Source: Planctomycetaceae bacterium (GTDB taxonomy: Bacteria; Planctomycetota; Planctomycetia; Pirellulales; Pirellulaceae). Taken from it: a stretch of 64,000 nt of DNA. The position numbers and the translations under genes were made by a program. The notes below the pieces were generated by a model. The model was given only the letters and a program-made list of their open reading frames with translations. It made no database searches and was not told the DNA's origin. Below are positions 24,971 through 34,535 of this stretch, in pieces. The stretch spans positions 1 through 64,000 of the forward strand of contig JAHEBQ010000018.1 in assembly GCA_024642205.1 (NCBI GenBank). Direction: 5' to 3'. How positions within the stretch are numbered: position 1 is the first letter of the stretch; every line of letters starts with the position of its first letter.

Positions 24971-26383
24971 TCACTCGATCCGGTCCAACGTCGCCTTTTG
25001 GAATATACCCATCCATTTCTGCTGCGTTTCCTGGGAAGGATCGTCCTCCGAAACAGCGGTATAAGTCAAACGAAAGAGATCCTTGGGGCCTTTCCATAAT
25101 CGAATCAGTTGATGGCGGGTCTGCGATTTTGGATTTCCCGGAATTTTTGCCGCCAGGATCATCGAGTCCTCGCCGGGTTGCAGCACTCGGTGCATGGAAC
25201 CGGGGACCAGTTTCTCTTCGTCCTCGATCAACTTCCTACCAATCGCTTCCATCGTGCCCGGCACGTCAAGCAAGCGCTCAACGGTGATCAACTGAGTGTA
25301 GTTGGAAATCGTTTCGCCGGGGACAAAGTAGTAGGCGACGGATTTTCCCTTTTCTTTGCGACGGAAGCCCGTGTTCCAGGTTTGCCCTCCCAAATCCGTC
25401 GATATTTTTTCGGTTGGTTCGAACAGCGCTTTGTCTGCGCCGCGAAGATCAATGATTTCACCAACACGACCGTCCGAAAAATCGATCCCCCAGTGTGCGT
25501 AACGCCAACGCGTCCGGGCTTTGAGGTCCAGTACATCCGAGGGCTCTCCGAGAAGAGCCTGGACAGTTTCGGTGGGAACTCCCACCGTAAAAACTCCCTG
25601 CCTGGTAAATTCGTTGATCATCGCATCGAGTCCCCGTGTGACGCCGACGTGATTCGGCTCGACCTGGTTTGCCGCCATCAACTGGGTCCAGGCAGCCGGA
25701 TAGTTTCCGATTTGGTACAACGCCATGGCCAGTTTTGCCCGCGATGCAACATCGTTGGGGTTTTGTTCGACGGCGGCTTGAAATTCCTGGATCGCCAACG
25801 CGGCTCGTTTCAATACGGCGTCCGAATCTTCGTTTTCGGCTCCGGTCTCCGGCTTTGGATCGGCCGCCGATTTCGAATTCATGTCCGCCTCAACCCCTGC
25901 CAGTTTCCCAACGTCGTCGATTCGAACCAGTTTGAATTTCGACCCGTCCCACTGAGCAATGATTTCAGCCGTCGCCAGTTTGGTTTCGTGGTTAAAGCCA
26001 TAACATTGATTGACGTCGGCTCCCATTTTGTTCGCCAAAATCGCCGCCCGCTCGGCGCCAAACAATTCTGTCGCCTTGCCGAATTTCGCGTCCCTCGCCA
26101 GCCGCTTGATTCCCGGCAATGAAAGCTCGTTGGCTTTCAATATGCCGCTCAACATATTCGCGTTCATGGTTGGTGGCATCATGACATATTCGGCTGCAGC
26201 GGTGTAATTTTCGGCTTCCAGCAACGGCAGTAAGGTTTCCAGTGTCTTGACAAGATCCGCCTTGGTTGGCTCGGTTGCTTGCGTTTCTTGCCCCTGCGTT
26301 CGCACGCCGGGAGCGACCCAGAATATGAAAACAGCCAGCAAAACCGACGCACTACCCTTACGAAATCCGATACGCTTGCTCAT
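24971..26383 (-). CDS. Exported protein with TPR-like repeats, function unknown
   Basis: A 470-residue protein starting at the ATG complementary to 26381-26383 with AGGTG about 5 nt upstream. A signal peptide (RKGSASVLLAVFIFWVAPG) covers about residues 9-28. Residues about 190-250 contain TPR-like helices (AALAIQEFQAAVEQNPNDVA, RAKLAMALYQIGNYPAAWTQ, ANQVEPNHVGV). Before it is a helical domain with TLETLLPLLEAENYTAAAEY; after it a beta-rich region (ARTRWRYAHWGIDFSDGRVG) similar in style to SmpA/BamE-like folds. The C-terminus (RKLIEDEEKLVPGSMHRVL) is less clear. No named family is recognised; an exported scaffold is the most I can infer. Confidence 0.75.
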   Translation of the reverse strand: MSKRIGFRKGSASVLLAVFIFWVAPGVRTQGQETQATEPTKADLVKTLETLLPLLEAENYTAAAEYVMMPPTMNANMLSGILKANELSLPGIKRLARDAKFGKATELFGAERAAILANKMGADVNQCYGFNHETKLATAEIIAQWDGSKFKLVRIDDVGKLAGVEADMNSKSAADPKPETGAENEDSDAVLKRAALAIQEFQAAVEQNPNDVASRAKLAMALYQIGNYPAAWTQLMAANQVEPNHVGVTRGLDAMINEFTRQGVFTVGVPTETVQALLGEPSDVLDLKARTRWRYAHWGIDFSDGRVGEIIDLRGADKALFEPTEKISTDLGGQTWNTGFRRKEKGKSVAYYFVPGETISNYTQLITVERLLDVPGTMEAIGRKLIEDEEKLVPGSMHRVLQPGEDSMILAAKIPGNPKSQTRHQLIRLWKGPKDLFRLTYTAVSEDDPSQETQQKWMGIFQKATLDRIE

Positions 26384-26777
26384 CTGGCACCTATTCTGTG
26401 TGTTTCAATTCCGACCCATGCATGACATCGTCACTGGCATCGTCCACCAGCCTTCCAGCCAGTATGGTGCAATTGGAAGCCAAGATCCTCCGGGACTCAA
26501 CGAAATTAGCGCCGAATTCGGTTTTCAACCCGGATTTTCATTTCGCCGCCCCCGGAGCTAACCCCTGAATGGGCCCGCAAACGGCTGTCATTATCTTGGC
26601 CAGCTGAAATCCTGTTTCAGGCCAAGCTCCATGCAAATCTGTAGCGATTGCCCGGTTTGGGTATCTAAGGCAAGAAAATCTTAAAGAAGCGATTTTCCCA
26701 ACGCTAACAAGAACACGGCAATCATCGGTTGTAATGGTCGAAACTAAGACTGATCCAACCTCTATTGGGAGAGCCCC
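26384..26777. other. Divergent intergenic region
   Basis: Separates the minus-strand TPR-like gene from the plus-strand Cys-rich gene and should hold two promoters. A short perfect hairpin CTGAAA/TTTCAG near 26604-26620 has no T tract. No coding frame or repeat is supported. Confidence 0.4.
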
Positions 26778-27443
26778 GTGCGTTTGTTGACCATTGCCGC
26801 ATTTTTCAGCGGCCTGTTTTGTTTTCAAACCTGTAATTGCGACCAGGCCGCTGCGCAGCATTTCCAAAAATCCGGCGGTGACACAGTCGTGAACTACCAA
26901 CCAAGCGACCCGTGGACGCGTGGTCGTTGGTTCAACACCCAGACCGGCAACTCGGGATGGTTCTACAACTGCGACGGAGAACAGGCCAAACGCAACTCGC
27001 CATATATTTGCTGGAAACCGGATGACGAGCCAATGTTGCCACCACTAGTCGCACCCTGGACGACGTGGAGACAGCAACTGGGCGACGTTCGCCAACGGAT
27101 TTATGACGGATCCTGTGGTGACCAGTGCTGCACATGTGCCGATTGCAGGCAAGCAAGACGTAACGGTCAACAAGGTGGCTGCGCTGCCTGTGCACAGGCG
27201 GCTGCAAACCGATCGAGACAGTCCAGTCCGGGTCAATTTCGATACGAAGCCGCCCATTCGATGTCCGTAGAATTCCCGGTTGTCGATTCCGATCATGGAG
27301 TCAAATACGGTTTGGTACAGGGGAATATGATAAATCCGGAAACCACTCGGCGACTGGAAGCACCTGTGTCGCCGCCAGTCAAGGAAAGTTCGGTCGCGAA
27401 AAAGTCGCTGCTGGACCAACTTCGCGCAACTACCCGGCGGTAG
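26778..27443 (+). CDS. Cys-rich exported protein (second copy of this style)
   Basis: A 221-residue protein starting with GTG at 26778, with GGGAGAG about 5 nt upstream. A signal peptide (RLLTIAAFFSGLFCFQTCNC) precedes a Trp/Tyr-rich segment (PWTRGRWFNTQTGNSGWFYN). Cys pairs then follow: SCGDQCCTCADCRQ and CAACAQ. The C-terminus is basic. It has the general composition of the proteins at 21253 and 60645, but I see no clear sequence homology between them. A GC hairpin of 7 bp (27428-27445) overlaps its stop codon and ends in TTTT, at best a weak terminator. Function unknown. Confidence 0.72.
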   Translation: MRLLTIAAFFSGLFCFQTCNCDQAAAQHFQKSGGDTVVNYQPSDPWTRGRWFNTQTGNSGWFYNCDGEQAKRNSPYICWKPDDEPMLPPLVAPWTTWRQQLGDVRQRIYDGSCGDQCCTCADCRQARRNGQQGGCAACAQAAANRSRQSSPGQFRYEAAHSMSVEFPVVDSDHGVKYGLVQGNMINPETTRRLEAPVSPPVKESSVAKKSLLDQLRATTRR

Positions 27444-27539
27444 TTTTCCAGTACGCCCGGGTGCAGGTTAATTCCGGCATGTGTTCGCCAGGCAGGCTGG
27501 ATGCGTAAATAATTGACAATGCGATTGGCAATTCCAGGT

Positions 27540-28799
27540 TCAAACCGACAATGCCTGCTGCAGATCAGCGATAATGTCTTCGCTGTTTTCGATGCCGCAC
27601 GCCAGCCGAATCATGTTGTCGGTAATTCCGAACGTTGCCCGCTCGGCAGGGGTGTATCCCCAATAACTCATTACCAGCGGTTGCTCGATCAGTGTTTCGA
27701 CGCCGCCGAGGCTTGGCGCGATTCGCGCAAGTCGAGTCGCATCAACGACACGGGAAGTCGCCGTCCAATCAGCGTCTGCAACTTCGAACGTGATCAGGCC
27801 GCCGAAGCCTGGCATCGTCTGGCGGGCAATCTCGAAGTACGGGTGTGATTCAAGACCTGGATAAAGTACGCGTGAGACACGGGGATGTGATTCCAGGTAC
27901 TCGGCAACGCGTTGCCCGTTTTCGTTGTGTCGCTGCATACGCAGCTCAAACGTCTTGAGGCCCCGCTCGAGTAGATAACAATTGTGTGGCGAGTTCACCG
28001 ATCCCATCACGCCGCGAAGTGCCCGAACTTCAGCAAGTTTTTCGCTGCTTCCGAGAACGACGCCCGCCAACAAATCATTGTGACCGCCAAAATATTTGGT
28101 CGCCGAGTGCATCACGTAATCAACACCGTATCCGAGCGGTTGAATGTTAAACGGTGTCGCCAAAGTCGCATCGATCAGTGTTTCGACGTTGTTCTTCTTG
28201 CCAATCGTGGCAAATCGATCCATATCGAGAATACTCAAATGTGGATTGGTCGGCGATTCACTGACCAGCAACCTGGTTTTCCCGGTAATTGCACCTTCCA
28301 TCGCGTCGTAGTCACCGGTCTTGACTTGGCGCGTCACGATCCCAAACCGGGACAGATGCCGGCGACAGTACTCCCGTGAACGGTGATAACACTCGTCAAA
28401 GAAGATGATTTCGTCCCCTGCACTGAGTTTGGCATTAAACAAACCAACCAACGCCGCCATGCCACTGGAAAACAGAATTCCCTCTTCGGCACCTTCCAAC
28501 GCGGCCAGTTTTCGCTCAACGACCTTTTCACCTGGGACTCCATACCGACCGTATTCGCCACGGTCCTCATCGTTCTCGATAAAGTCAATGATCGCTTGAG
28601 TATTTTCAAACGTAAACGTCGAAGCCATCGCCACCGGGTCGGTGATCGAGTTGGTCGGCTTCTGGCGTGCTTCACCCGCGTGAACGGAAATCGTCGAGAT
28701 CCCCGCTTTGCGAGCGGCAGTCAGCGCTGGAAGGTCGCCGGATGGCGGTTTGTTTTTGGACAATCGAATACGATCCTGGTTTATCGTGGACATGAACAT
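27540..28799 (-). CDS. Cystathionine gamma-synthase/beta-lyase family PLP enzyme
   Basis: A 419-residue trans-sulfuration (Cys/Met metabolism, MetB/MetC) PLP enzyme. The PLP lysine is K235 in MHSATKYFGGHND. Supporting motifs are SVHAGEARQKPTN, GEYGRYGVPGEKVVERKLAA, EEGILFSSGMAA, VSESPTNPHLSI, LGGVETLIEQPLVMSY and IRLACGIENSEDIIADLQQA. The start at the ATG complementary to 28797-28799 has CCGGAGC about 5 nt upstream. The family transfers or eliminates sulfur groups at C-gamma or C-beta of amino acids. The exact reaction (CGS, CBL, CGL or O-acetylhomoserine sulfhydrylase) cannot be fixed from motifs, so no gene symbol is given. Confidence 0.93.
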   Translation of the reverse strand: MFMSTINQDRIRLSKNKPPSGDLPALTAARKAGISTISVHAGEARQKPTNSITDPVAMASTFTFENTQAIIDFIENDEDRGEYGRYGVPGEKVVERKLAALEGAEEGILFSSGMAALVGLFNAKLSAGDEIIFFDECYHRSREYCRRHLSRFGIVTRQVKTGDYDAMEGAITGKTRLLVSESPTNPHLSILDMDRFATIGKKNNVETLIDATLATPFNIQPLGYGVDYVMHSATKYFGGHNDLLAGVVLGSSEKLAEVRALRGVMGSVNSPHNCYLLERGLKTFELRMQRHNENGQRVAEYLESHPRVSRVLYPGLESHPYFEIARQTMPGFGGLITFEVADADWTATSRVVDATRLARIAPSLGGVETLIEQPLVMSYWGYTPAERATFGITDNMIRLACGIENSEDIIADLQQALSV

Positions 28800-29117
28800 G
28801 TTGCTCCGGTTACGAATGGCTGATTGGCCAAACCGTCGAAGATATCCCTCGTTTCAGGACACACCGGCAACGGTCTGGTCAATTCCAAGAGATGGCTGGA
28901 CACTGCAACGGCCTGCGAAAGAGCGACTGCCGAGACGGCAACAAGATTCACGCGGCGTATCTTCCAACATGGCGCGATCTTCGGAAGGCTCTTTAGCAGA
29001 TAAAGGCTGCAAGCGGCTAACAAATCCCTGTTTCGTAAGTATAGCGAACGACCAATTCAATCTGCAAGAATAAATCTCAAAATACTCCAATTGGCCTGGC
29101 CCAACGCCACGCGGACA
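28800..29117. other. Intergenic, no gene recognised
   Basis: 318 bp between the PLP enzyme and the propeller gene, both on the minus strand. It carries the ribosome binding site of the PLP enzyme at its left end. No open frame with a signal or motif, and no terminator, was identified. Confidence 0.4.
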
Positions 29118-30431
29118 TCATTCCTGGCCATCTGCGATGCAATAAAGGAACTTTTCGCCGCGCAGGAACAGCTCACGGTCGACCAGCGCGATCGATGAAC
29201 TAAAGCTATCGTCCAACTGATTGGCCGAAATCAGTCTCGGCATCTCCGGTTGGCTGATGACTAATGTGACCCCGTCTCGATCGGTAATAAAGATTTTCCC
29301 GTCAGCCGCGACAGGCGAAGCATACACATCCCGGATACCGTTAAGCCGAAACGGGCCAATCGTCTCGTCACCCGTTCTGGCGTCGGCAATCGTCAGGATG
29401 CCCTGATAGTGTCGCAGGAAATACAGCGAGCCTCGATAGAGCAGGGGAGACGGCACGTAGGGCGTTCGGCTGGCTCGTTGCCATACGACATTCTCCGTTC
29501 CCGTGATATCGCCACGCGCACCGTCCAGCTTGATCGCAAACATTGACTTGATCTCGTAGCTGCTCCCCACATAAACCATCCCGTCCTGCGCAATCGGAGT
29601 AGCGACAATATTGTTCGAGAGGCCGGAACATTCCCAGATAACGGCTCCCGTCTTGAGATCGTATCCACGGACCGCTCCAGTTCCGGCAACAATCACTTGC
29701 GCCCGACCGCGATGGGAATAGACGATCGGCGACGACCACGACGTTACTTCCTGGCGTGCGGCTCGCCAGATTTCCGCGCCGGTGTTCTTGTCGAGTGCAA
29801 CGAGGAACGAATCGCCTTCGTGGTCCCAGTTAACCACCATCGTATCCTCATATAAGGCCGGAGATGCACCCTCGCCGTGGGCGTGCTTTGTGTTCATTTT
29901 GCCCAGTGATTTTTCCCAGACGAGTTTCCCCTCCATATCGAGGCAATAAATGCCGTATGTCCCAAAGTACGCGAACACATGTTGGCCATCGGTCATCGGC
30001 GACCCCGATGCCAGCGAGCCCGAAACATGAGCACCTTCGTGCGGAACGGCCTGGTGTACGTCACGTTGCCAGATTATTTTTCCGTTGACACGATTGACCG
30101 CAATCACCGAAAACTTGAACTGCTGACTGACAGGAAGATTGTCATGTGAGCCAGGTGCGTTGTCGTGGATCGGGGCGAATTTCTCACCCACAGGAATTGC
30201 AGTGGTCAGAAAAACCGTCGGCCCCCAAACCACCGGTGACGAATGCCCCAACCCAGGGAGGGGCGTTTTCCAGCGAACGTTTTCCGTTTCGCTCCAACGC
30301 GTCGGCGGCCTGGCAGTCGGTGATTCGCCGGAACCCAGCGGCCCCCGCCATTGGGCCCATTGTGTTTGTTCGGTTTGGGCGACACACGGACCCGTCGAAA
30401 CAACGAACGCGACAATCATGGCGACGGTCAT
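29118..30431 (-). CDS. Exported PQQ-like beta-propeller protein
   Basis: A 437-residue protein. The start is placed at the ATG complementary to 30429-30431, directly before the signal peptide MTVAMIVAFVVSTGPCVAQ; the open frame extends to 30647 but adds an implausible prefix, and ATG 30503 is an alternative. Propeller blades of the PQQ_2/BamB type recur: WAQWRGPLGSGESP, NRVNGKIIWQRD, LDKNTGAEIWRAA, YDLKTGAVIWECSGL, IADARTGDETIG. Unlike the propeller protein at 2555, it has no EF-hands. It is not adjacent to a sulfatase. PQQ binding is not shown by the sequence. Confidence 0.88.
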   Translation of the reverse strand: MTVAMIVAFVVSTGPCVAQTEQTQWAQWRGPLGSGESPTARPPTRWSETENVRWKTPLPGLGHSSPVVWGPTVFLTTAIPVGEKFAPIHDNAPGSHDNLPVSQQFKFSVIAVNRVNGKIIWQRDVHQAVPHEGAHVSGSLASGSPMTDGQHVFAYFGTYGIYCLDMEGKLVWEKSLGKMNTKHAHGEGASPALYEDTMVVNWDHEGDSFLVALDKNTGAEIWRAARQEVTSWSSPIVYSHRGRAQVIVAGTGAVRGYDLKTGAVIWECSGLSNNIVATPIAQDGMVYVGSSYEIKSMFAIKLDGARGDITGTENVVWQRASRTPYVPSPLLYRGSLYFLRHYQGILTIADARTGDETIGPFRLNGIRDVYASPVAADGKIFITDRDGVTLVISQPEMPRLISANQLDDSFSSSIALVDRELFLRGEKFLYCIADGQE

Positions 30432-30634
30432 TTTCCTGATGGAATTCGCTTGGCCGAAAGGACCCAATGCCAGTTGCTCGACATTCGCCAATAACGTGAT
30501 CATTTCAATCTCAATTCTCTTGATCCAAAATCTGCAACCGATCATTCCCTGCTTTACGTTGGTCGATCGATTTTGGTTCTTTCCGCCTGACATCTTCCCG
30601 GTCCATAGGCAATCGGAGGAAAGAACCCTATCCT

Positions 30635-30886
30635 GTGAACATGGCAAGACTAACCCGCGCAGAACTCATTCGATTGGTTCAACATATCATGACAACCAGT
30701 GGTTGCGTTGTCGATGTAGATGCATTGTTAGGCAAATTGGAATCAAATCTGCCGAATTCGAATGTCAGCGAATTGATCTTCAATCCGCCTTGTGGCAAAG
30801 CAATGAGCGCAGAGCAAATCGTCGACCAGGCCCTCCAGCAGGGTGGGGGCAATTCAAATCCAGACAGTGCGACAAGTCACGGTTAG
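30635..30886 (+). CDS. Small hypothetical protein (83 aa)
   Basis: A small frame starting GTG at 30635, or ATG 30641. The ribosome-site candidate GGAGGA at 30615-30620 is 14 nt from the GTG, longer than ideal. The product is mostly helical and charged (MARLTRAELIRLVQHIMTTSG, VDALLGKLESNLPNSNVSEL) and ends in PPCGKAMSAEQIVDQALQQG. No signal peptide or domain recognised. Its composition looks more coding-like than neighbouring frames, so I call it with moderate confidence. Confidence 0.5.
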   Translation: MNMARLTRAELIRLVQHIMTTSGCVVDVDALLGKLESNLPNSNVSELIFNPPCGKAMSAEQIVDQALQQGGGNSNPDSATSHG

Positions 30887-31089
30887 GACTTTCTTGCCAG
30901 TCGATCGTTGAACGGCAAACAAACCTTCACGTCGACCTCGACCAGGTTTTGGCCCGGGCCGGCCAAATTGTCGGTCCATTCGCGCGTACTAGAATTCCTC
31001 GGAGAGATGTTTCGAAAACCAGCCATCTCTCAACACTATTTCACCAGGGCCTCGCCCCTCGGTTCCGCTGTGTCTCGCGACGGCAACAA

Positions 31090-32538
31090 TCAGTCTGGAC
31101 TGGGGACTGTCTGATGTTCGATAAAGTCATGAAGTCCCTCGATTCCACCTTCACGCCCAAATCCGGAATGTTTCATTCCTCCAAACGGCGCTTCGGCGGT
31201 TGGCCCGGAACCGGTGTTATGTCCGACATGGCCGAACATCAAACGTGAAATTACGCGTCGCGCGCGGTCGGTGTCGGCAGTAAACACATACGCCGCCAGT
31301 CCATATTCCGTTCGGTTCGCGGCCTGGACAACTTCTTCCTCGTCCTTGAATTCAATAATCGGAGCGAGTGGGCCAAAGATCTCGTCGTTGACGCATTCCA
31401 TTTCCGCCGTGACGCCACGCAACACCGTTGGCGGATAGAAAGTTCCCCCCTTGTCGGTGATTTCGACCGAAGGATCACCAGCGATCCGCTTTGCCCCCTT
31501 CGCAATCGCATCCTTCACATGTCGATCCACTTTCTCATACGCGTTACGGTCAATCAGCGGTCCCATTTCGATTCCCTCGTTCATACCGTTTCCGACCTTC
31601 AACTCGTTCGCCCGTTGCGCCAGCTTGTCGGCTGCCTCGTCCACGATTCCGGTTTGCACGTACAGTCGGTTCGCACAAACACATGTCTGCCCCGAACCGC
31701 GAAACTTGTTTGACATGATGCTGCTGATAGCCAGGTCGATATCTGCATCATCAAACACGATGAACGGAGCGTTGCCACCTAATTCCAGGGCCAATCGTTT
31801 CAAATTCGGTGCTGTTGCGGCCATCAATTTTTTGCCGACTCCCGTCGAGCCGGTGAAGCTGATGATTCGAACCGCCTCGTGTGCGCACAATACGTCGCTG
31901 ATTTCGCCCGCCGGGCCCAGCAACAAATTGGCTTTACCTGAGGGCAGTCCAACCTGCTCCATTAAAGAAAACAAGGCGACTACCGACAACGGCGTTTTGG
32001 ACGATGGCTTGATTACGCTGCAACAATCCGCAGCCAGAGCGGCAGAGAACTTTTTGGCAAGCATTGCCAGTGGAAAATTCCAGGGTGTAATCAATGCCGC
32101 CACACCGGCCGGTCGACTATAAACCGTCCAGTTCAGATCGCGCGGACGTTCGCTAAGAACCCGAGGCCTCAGATGATCCACCTTGCCAGCGTAGTAACGA
32201 AAAAAACTGGCGGCGTATTCGGCTTCGCCCTGGGCTTCCTTCCAAGGCTTCCCATGTTCGTGCGTGATAATCCGACCCAGCTCTTTCGAATGGCCGCTAA
32301 TCAAATCGGCCAGGTGATTGAGCCATTCCTGACGCTGTTCAACGGTAACTGGAGTCGATAAGGCCTGCGATGCGGATTCGATCGCCCGAACCGTTTCCGA
32401 TTCTCCCATCACGGGAACCATGGCAATCGTTTCCCCCGTGGCCGGATTGATCACGGGCATTGTTTTCCCTGAGTCTGCGACACACCATTGTCCCGCAATA
32501 TGGCCAGCTACGTTGTTAAGCAAGGGTGATTCAAGCAT
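31090..32538 (-). CDS. gabD: NAD(P)-dependent succinate-semialdehyde dehydrogenase
   Basis: A 482-residue aldehyde dehydrogenase superfamily enzyme, best matching succinate-semialdehyde dehydrogenase. The start is placed at the ATG complementary to 32536-32538, with AAGGA about 9 nt upstream; ATG 32556 has no such site. Catalytic residues are E252 (LALELGGNAPFIVFDDAD) and C286 (FRGSGQTCVCANR). Other landmarks are ITPWNFPLAML, SFTGSTGVGKKLMA and HNTGSGPTAEAPFGGMKHSG. It oxidises succinate semialdehyde to succinate, as in GABA breakdown. Substrate specificity within this superfamily is inferred from overall similarity, so confidence is lower for the substrate than the family. Confidence 0.85.
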   Translation of the reverse strand: MLESPLLNNVAGHIAGQWCVADSGKTMPVINPATGETIAMVPVMGESETVRAIESASQALSTPVTVEQRQEWLNHLADLISGHSKELGRIITHEHGKPWKEAQGEAEYAASFFRYYAGKVDHLRPRVLSERPRDLNWTVYSRPAGVAALITPWNFPLAMLAKKFSAALAADCCSVIKPSSKTPLSVVALFSLMEQVGLPSGKANLLLGPAGEISDVLCAHEAVRIISFTGSTGVGKKLMAATAPNLKRLALELGGNAPFIVFDDADIDLAISSIMSNKFRGSGQTCVCANRLYVQTGIVDEAADKLAQRANELKVGNGMNEGIEMGPLIDRNAYEKVDRHVKDAIAKGAKRIAGDPSVEITDKGGTFYPPTVLRGVTAEMECVNDEIFGPLAPIIEFKDEEEVVQAANRTEYGLAAYVFTADTDRARRVISRLMFGHVGHNTGSGPTAEAPFGGMKHSGFGREGGIEGLHDFIEHQTVPSPD

Positions 32539-32622
32539 CAGGGTATGTCCTTCCATGTTAGGATGATTTGAGGGTTCGACCTGTTACGAAACGAATTGTC
32601 GCATTTTAGCCGTTTGAAAAAT

Positions 32623-33481
32623 TCACGTTTTGAGGGGCCGGTTCTGTGCAGTTTCGCGCAAATCGTTTCTTACCTCCGCCCATGCGGTCATTCCCCTGGA
32701 ATCCAGCATGTTGACAGTTATCGTCACGAAGGCGGAAACGACAAACACGGGAGGTAATTCTGACCTTGCACCAACGCTCCCGCCAATCACCGGAAATTGT
32801 GGCGACACATTTAAGGAAAGGAATACTCAAGAAGCCGGCAAGCATCGCACAGATTGTACTTCGCGCCGGCAGCTTCGACCAAAACAGCGACAGAATCATC
32901 GCCGGGCAAAGGGTAGCTGAAATTCCCGGCCATCCGAAAATCGTAAACCAGTAAACGGTTCGACCAGGCACAACAGCAGCAACCGAAAACTCGATGACCA
33001 ATGCGCAGGCAGCCAACGAGAATGTAAACATGCGGCTGCGCCCCAAAAGTTGATCGTCTGGCAGGTGTGGATCACGGACGTCACGATAGCCGTCTCTTGC
33101 AAAAGCGCTTGATGCCAGAACAGACAACGATTCAACCGTCGACAAAATGGCCGCCAGGACGATCGCGATTTACCATCCCGATGCGCAATCCGGAACGGAT
33201 GCCGCAACCAGCAACGACAACACGCTTTCGCCGCTCTCGGTCAGTTTCTCGGCCAGTTTCTCGGCCAGACAATGGCCCGGCTCCAACAATACCACACGAC
33301 CAACCACTCCAATCAGTAACCATGCCGATTCGCAGGTCGCCCGTGAAGAGAACGCCGACACCCAAAAACCAAATTGCTTGCTTCCCGCATCGTCGTCTCG
33401 CAAATCTTTCATTCGCCGGGAAGTGTCCGCATCGATCGTCAGAAGAATAACGAGGTACAGAAAAATACCGATTCGTTTCAC
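32623..33481 (-). pseudogene. Decayed sodium:solute symporter (SSS/PutP family)
   Basis: The minus strand encodes pieces of a PutP-like symporter. From ATG 33481: MKRIGIFLYLVILLTIDADT, then FGFWVSAFSSRATCESAWLL, as at the start of family members. Most of the middle (about 270 residues) is missing; the reading joins directly to GESVLSLLVAASVPDCASG. An in-frame TAA at 33170-33172 interrupts this; the same frame resumes as IAIVLAAILSTVESLSVLAS, then RTVYWFTIFGWPGISATLCP. A frameshift near 32800 moves the C-terminus to another frame (ISGDWRERWCKV versus MSPQFPVIGGSVGAR), ending at 32623. A 12-bp tandem duplication occurs at 33242-33265. Several independent lesions make a functional product unlikely. 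Confidence 0.8.
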
Positions 33482-33650
33482 GCGGTAGCAATTCTGGGGT
33501 CAAAAGTGGGCGGCGCGCAAACGCTGATAATCTCACATGCGTCCGGCCCCGGAATTCGAAACCGGTAGGTCAGGCGACTGCTGAATTAATAGCTGTCGCC
33601 CAGACCCAGAACCTCAGTCTGGCTTCGGACCGTAACCTCGATTTTGCCGC

Positions 33651-34014
33651 TCACAATTCCGCCAGATTCTTCGCCTCATGAGAGAGCATCGTCAAACCCG
33701 TATCGCCATTGGCTTGATCGGTTTCGTGTAATCCTTGCAGTTTTCAACTCGACATGCTGCGGCCAACCTGGTGGATCGCGACAAGCCCGTCGGAAATCCG
33801 CGGCATCTCATGGGCGCGGTAGAACATTCTCGCCGTTGGTTCGAACTCGTCGGCAAAAAAAATCGGCCATCGACCGCCCGAATTCCTCCCGCAGCTTTTC
33901 GAGTGAAGCCTCCCAAGAGCTGACGCAATCCTGTTCGATCGTCGAGATCGTTCCGTTGGAATTGCCGGCCAAGCCTGTCACCTTCCGTTGAGGCGTTACA
34001 TCGGCAAGTCGCAT
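33651..34014 (-). pseudogene. Frameshifted gene of unknown family (homopolymer frameshift)
   Basis: A minus-strand frame from ATG 34014 (MRLADVTPQRKVTGLAGNSN) reads well through GTISTIEQDCVSSWEASLEK and LREEFGRSMADFF to a run of eight T (complement of about 33857-33864), after which it ends at a premature stop. Removing one T restores a good frame: ADEFEPTARMFYRAHEMPRI, SDGLVAIHQVGRSMSS. A TGA then interrupts it, and it continues as LQGLHETDQANGDTGLTMLS to a stop at 33651. Two lesions suggest a pseudogene, although a sequencing slip in the homopolymer could explain the first. Family not recognised. Confidence 0.6.
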
Positions 34015-34535
34015 TTACATCAATCTCGCTCGCACGCTGGCAGGATCAGCTTCCGTCGTCGTTTTTTCGGGCCCGATAGACTTGAGCGATTTGTTTATGA
34101 TTTTTGAAATCGAAATCTTAAACAAGAGCACAAAGAGGTTCAGGCAACGCGGTTTTATCCAAACTTGTTTAATGGATCAATCGAACTTTTCGATGTTCGT
34201 CAGGCGACGTGTTTGGAGCATGACAGCTTCAACAGCGATAACCGTTGGCATGAGAATGGCAGATGATTTGATCGCCCGACGAGTGAGAACAGAGCCAGGC
34301 ATCATGAAACAGAACTCAGCTACCAACAGCTGGTTGCTGACATTTCGAACTGGTCTGGCGAACGAAAGACAATGTAGTCTTCAAATGTTGAATTTCCGTA
34401 AGTCTCTGGATTCGTCTCACTGGAGGCCACTCTCCAATTATTCGGTAACGTCGCTGTTGATCCTTCTTACTGCTCGTTGTCACTGTTGTTTACAAGCCGT
34501 GGCAGAAGCCTAAAGCTGTCGGCCAAGTTCTTGAT
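34015..34535. other. Non-coding or fully decayed stretch
   Basis: A plus-strand frame covers 34082-34513 (143 codons), but it has no ribosome site or recognisable motif, and fragments in other frames look equally coding-like. I treat the region as decayed sequence inside the pseudogene zone rather than a gene. Confidence 0.4.

Noticed and set aside
25109-26122. 337-codon plus-strand frame
   Set aside because: Antisense to the TPR-like gene, which has a signal peptide and good ribosome site.
27428-27447. Hairpin overlapping the stop codon of the Cys-rich gene at 26778
   Set aside because: Only a short T run and it forms inside the coding end; too weak to call a terminator.
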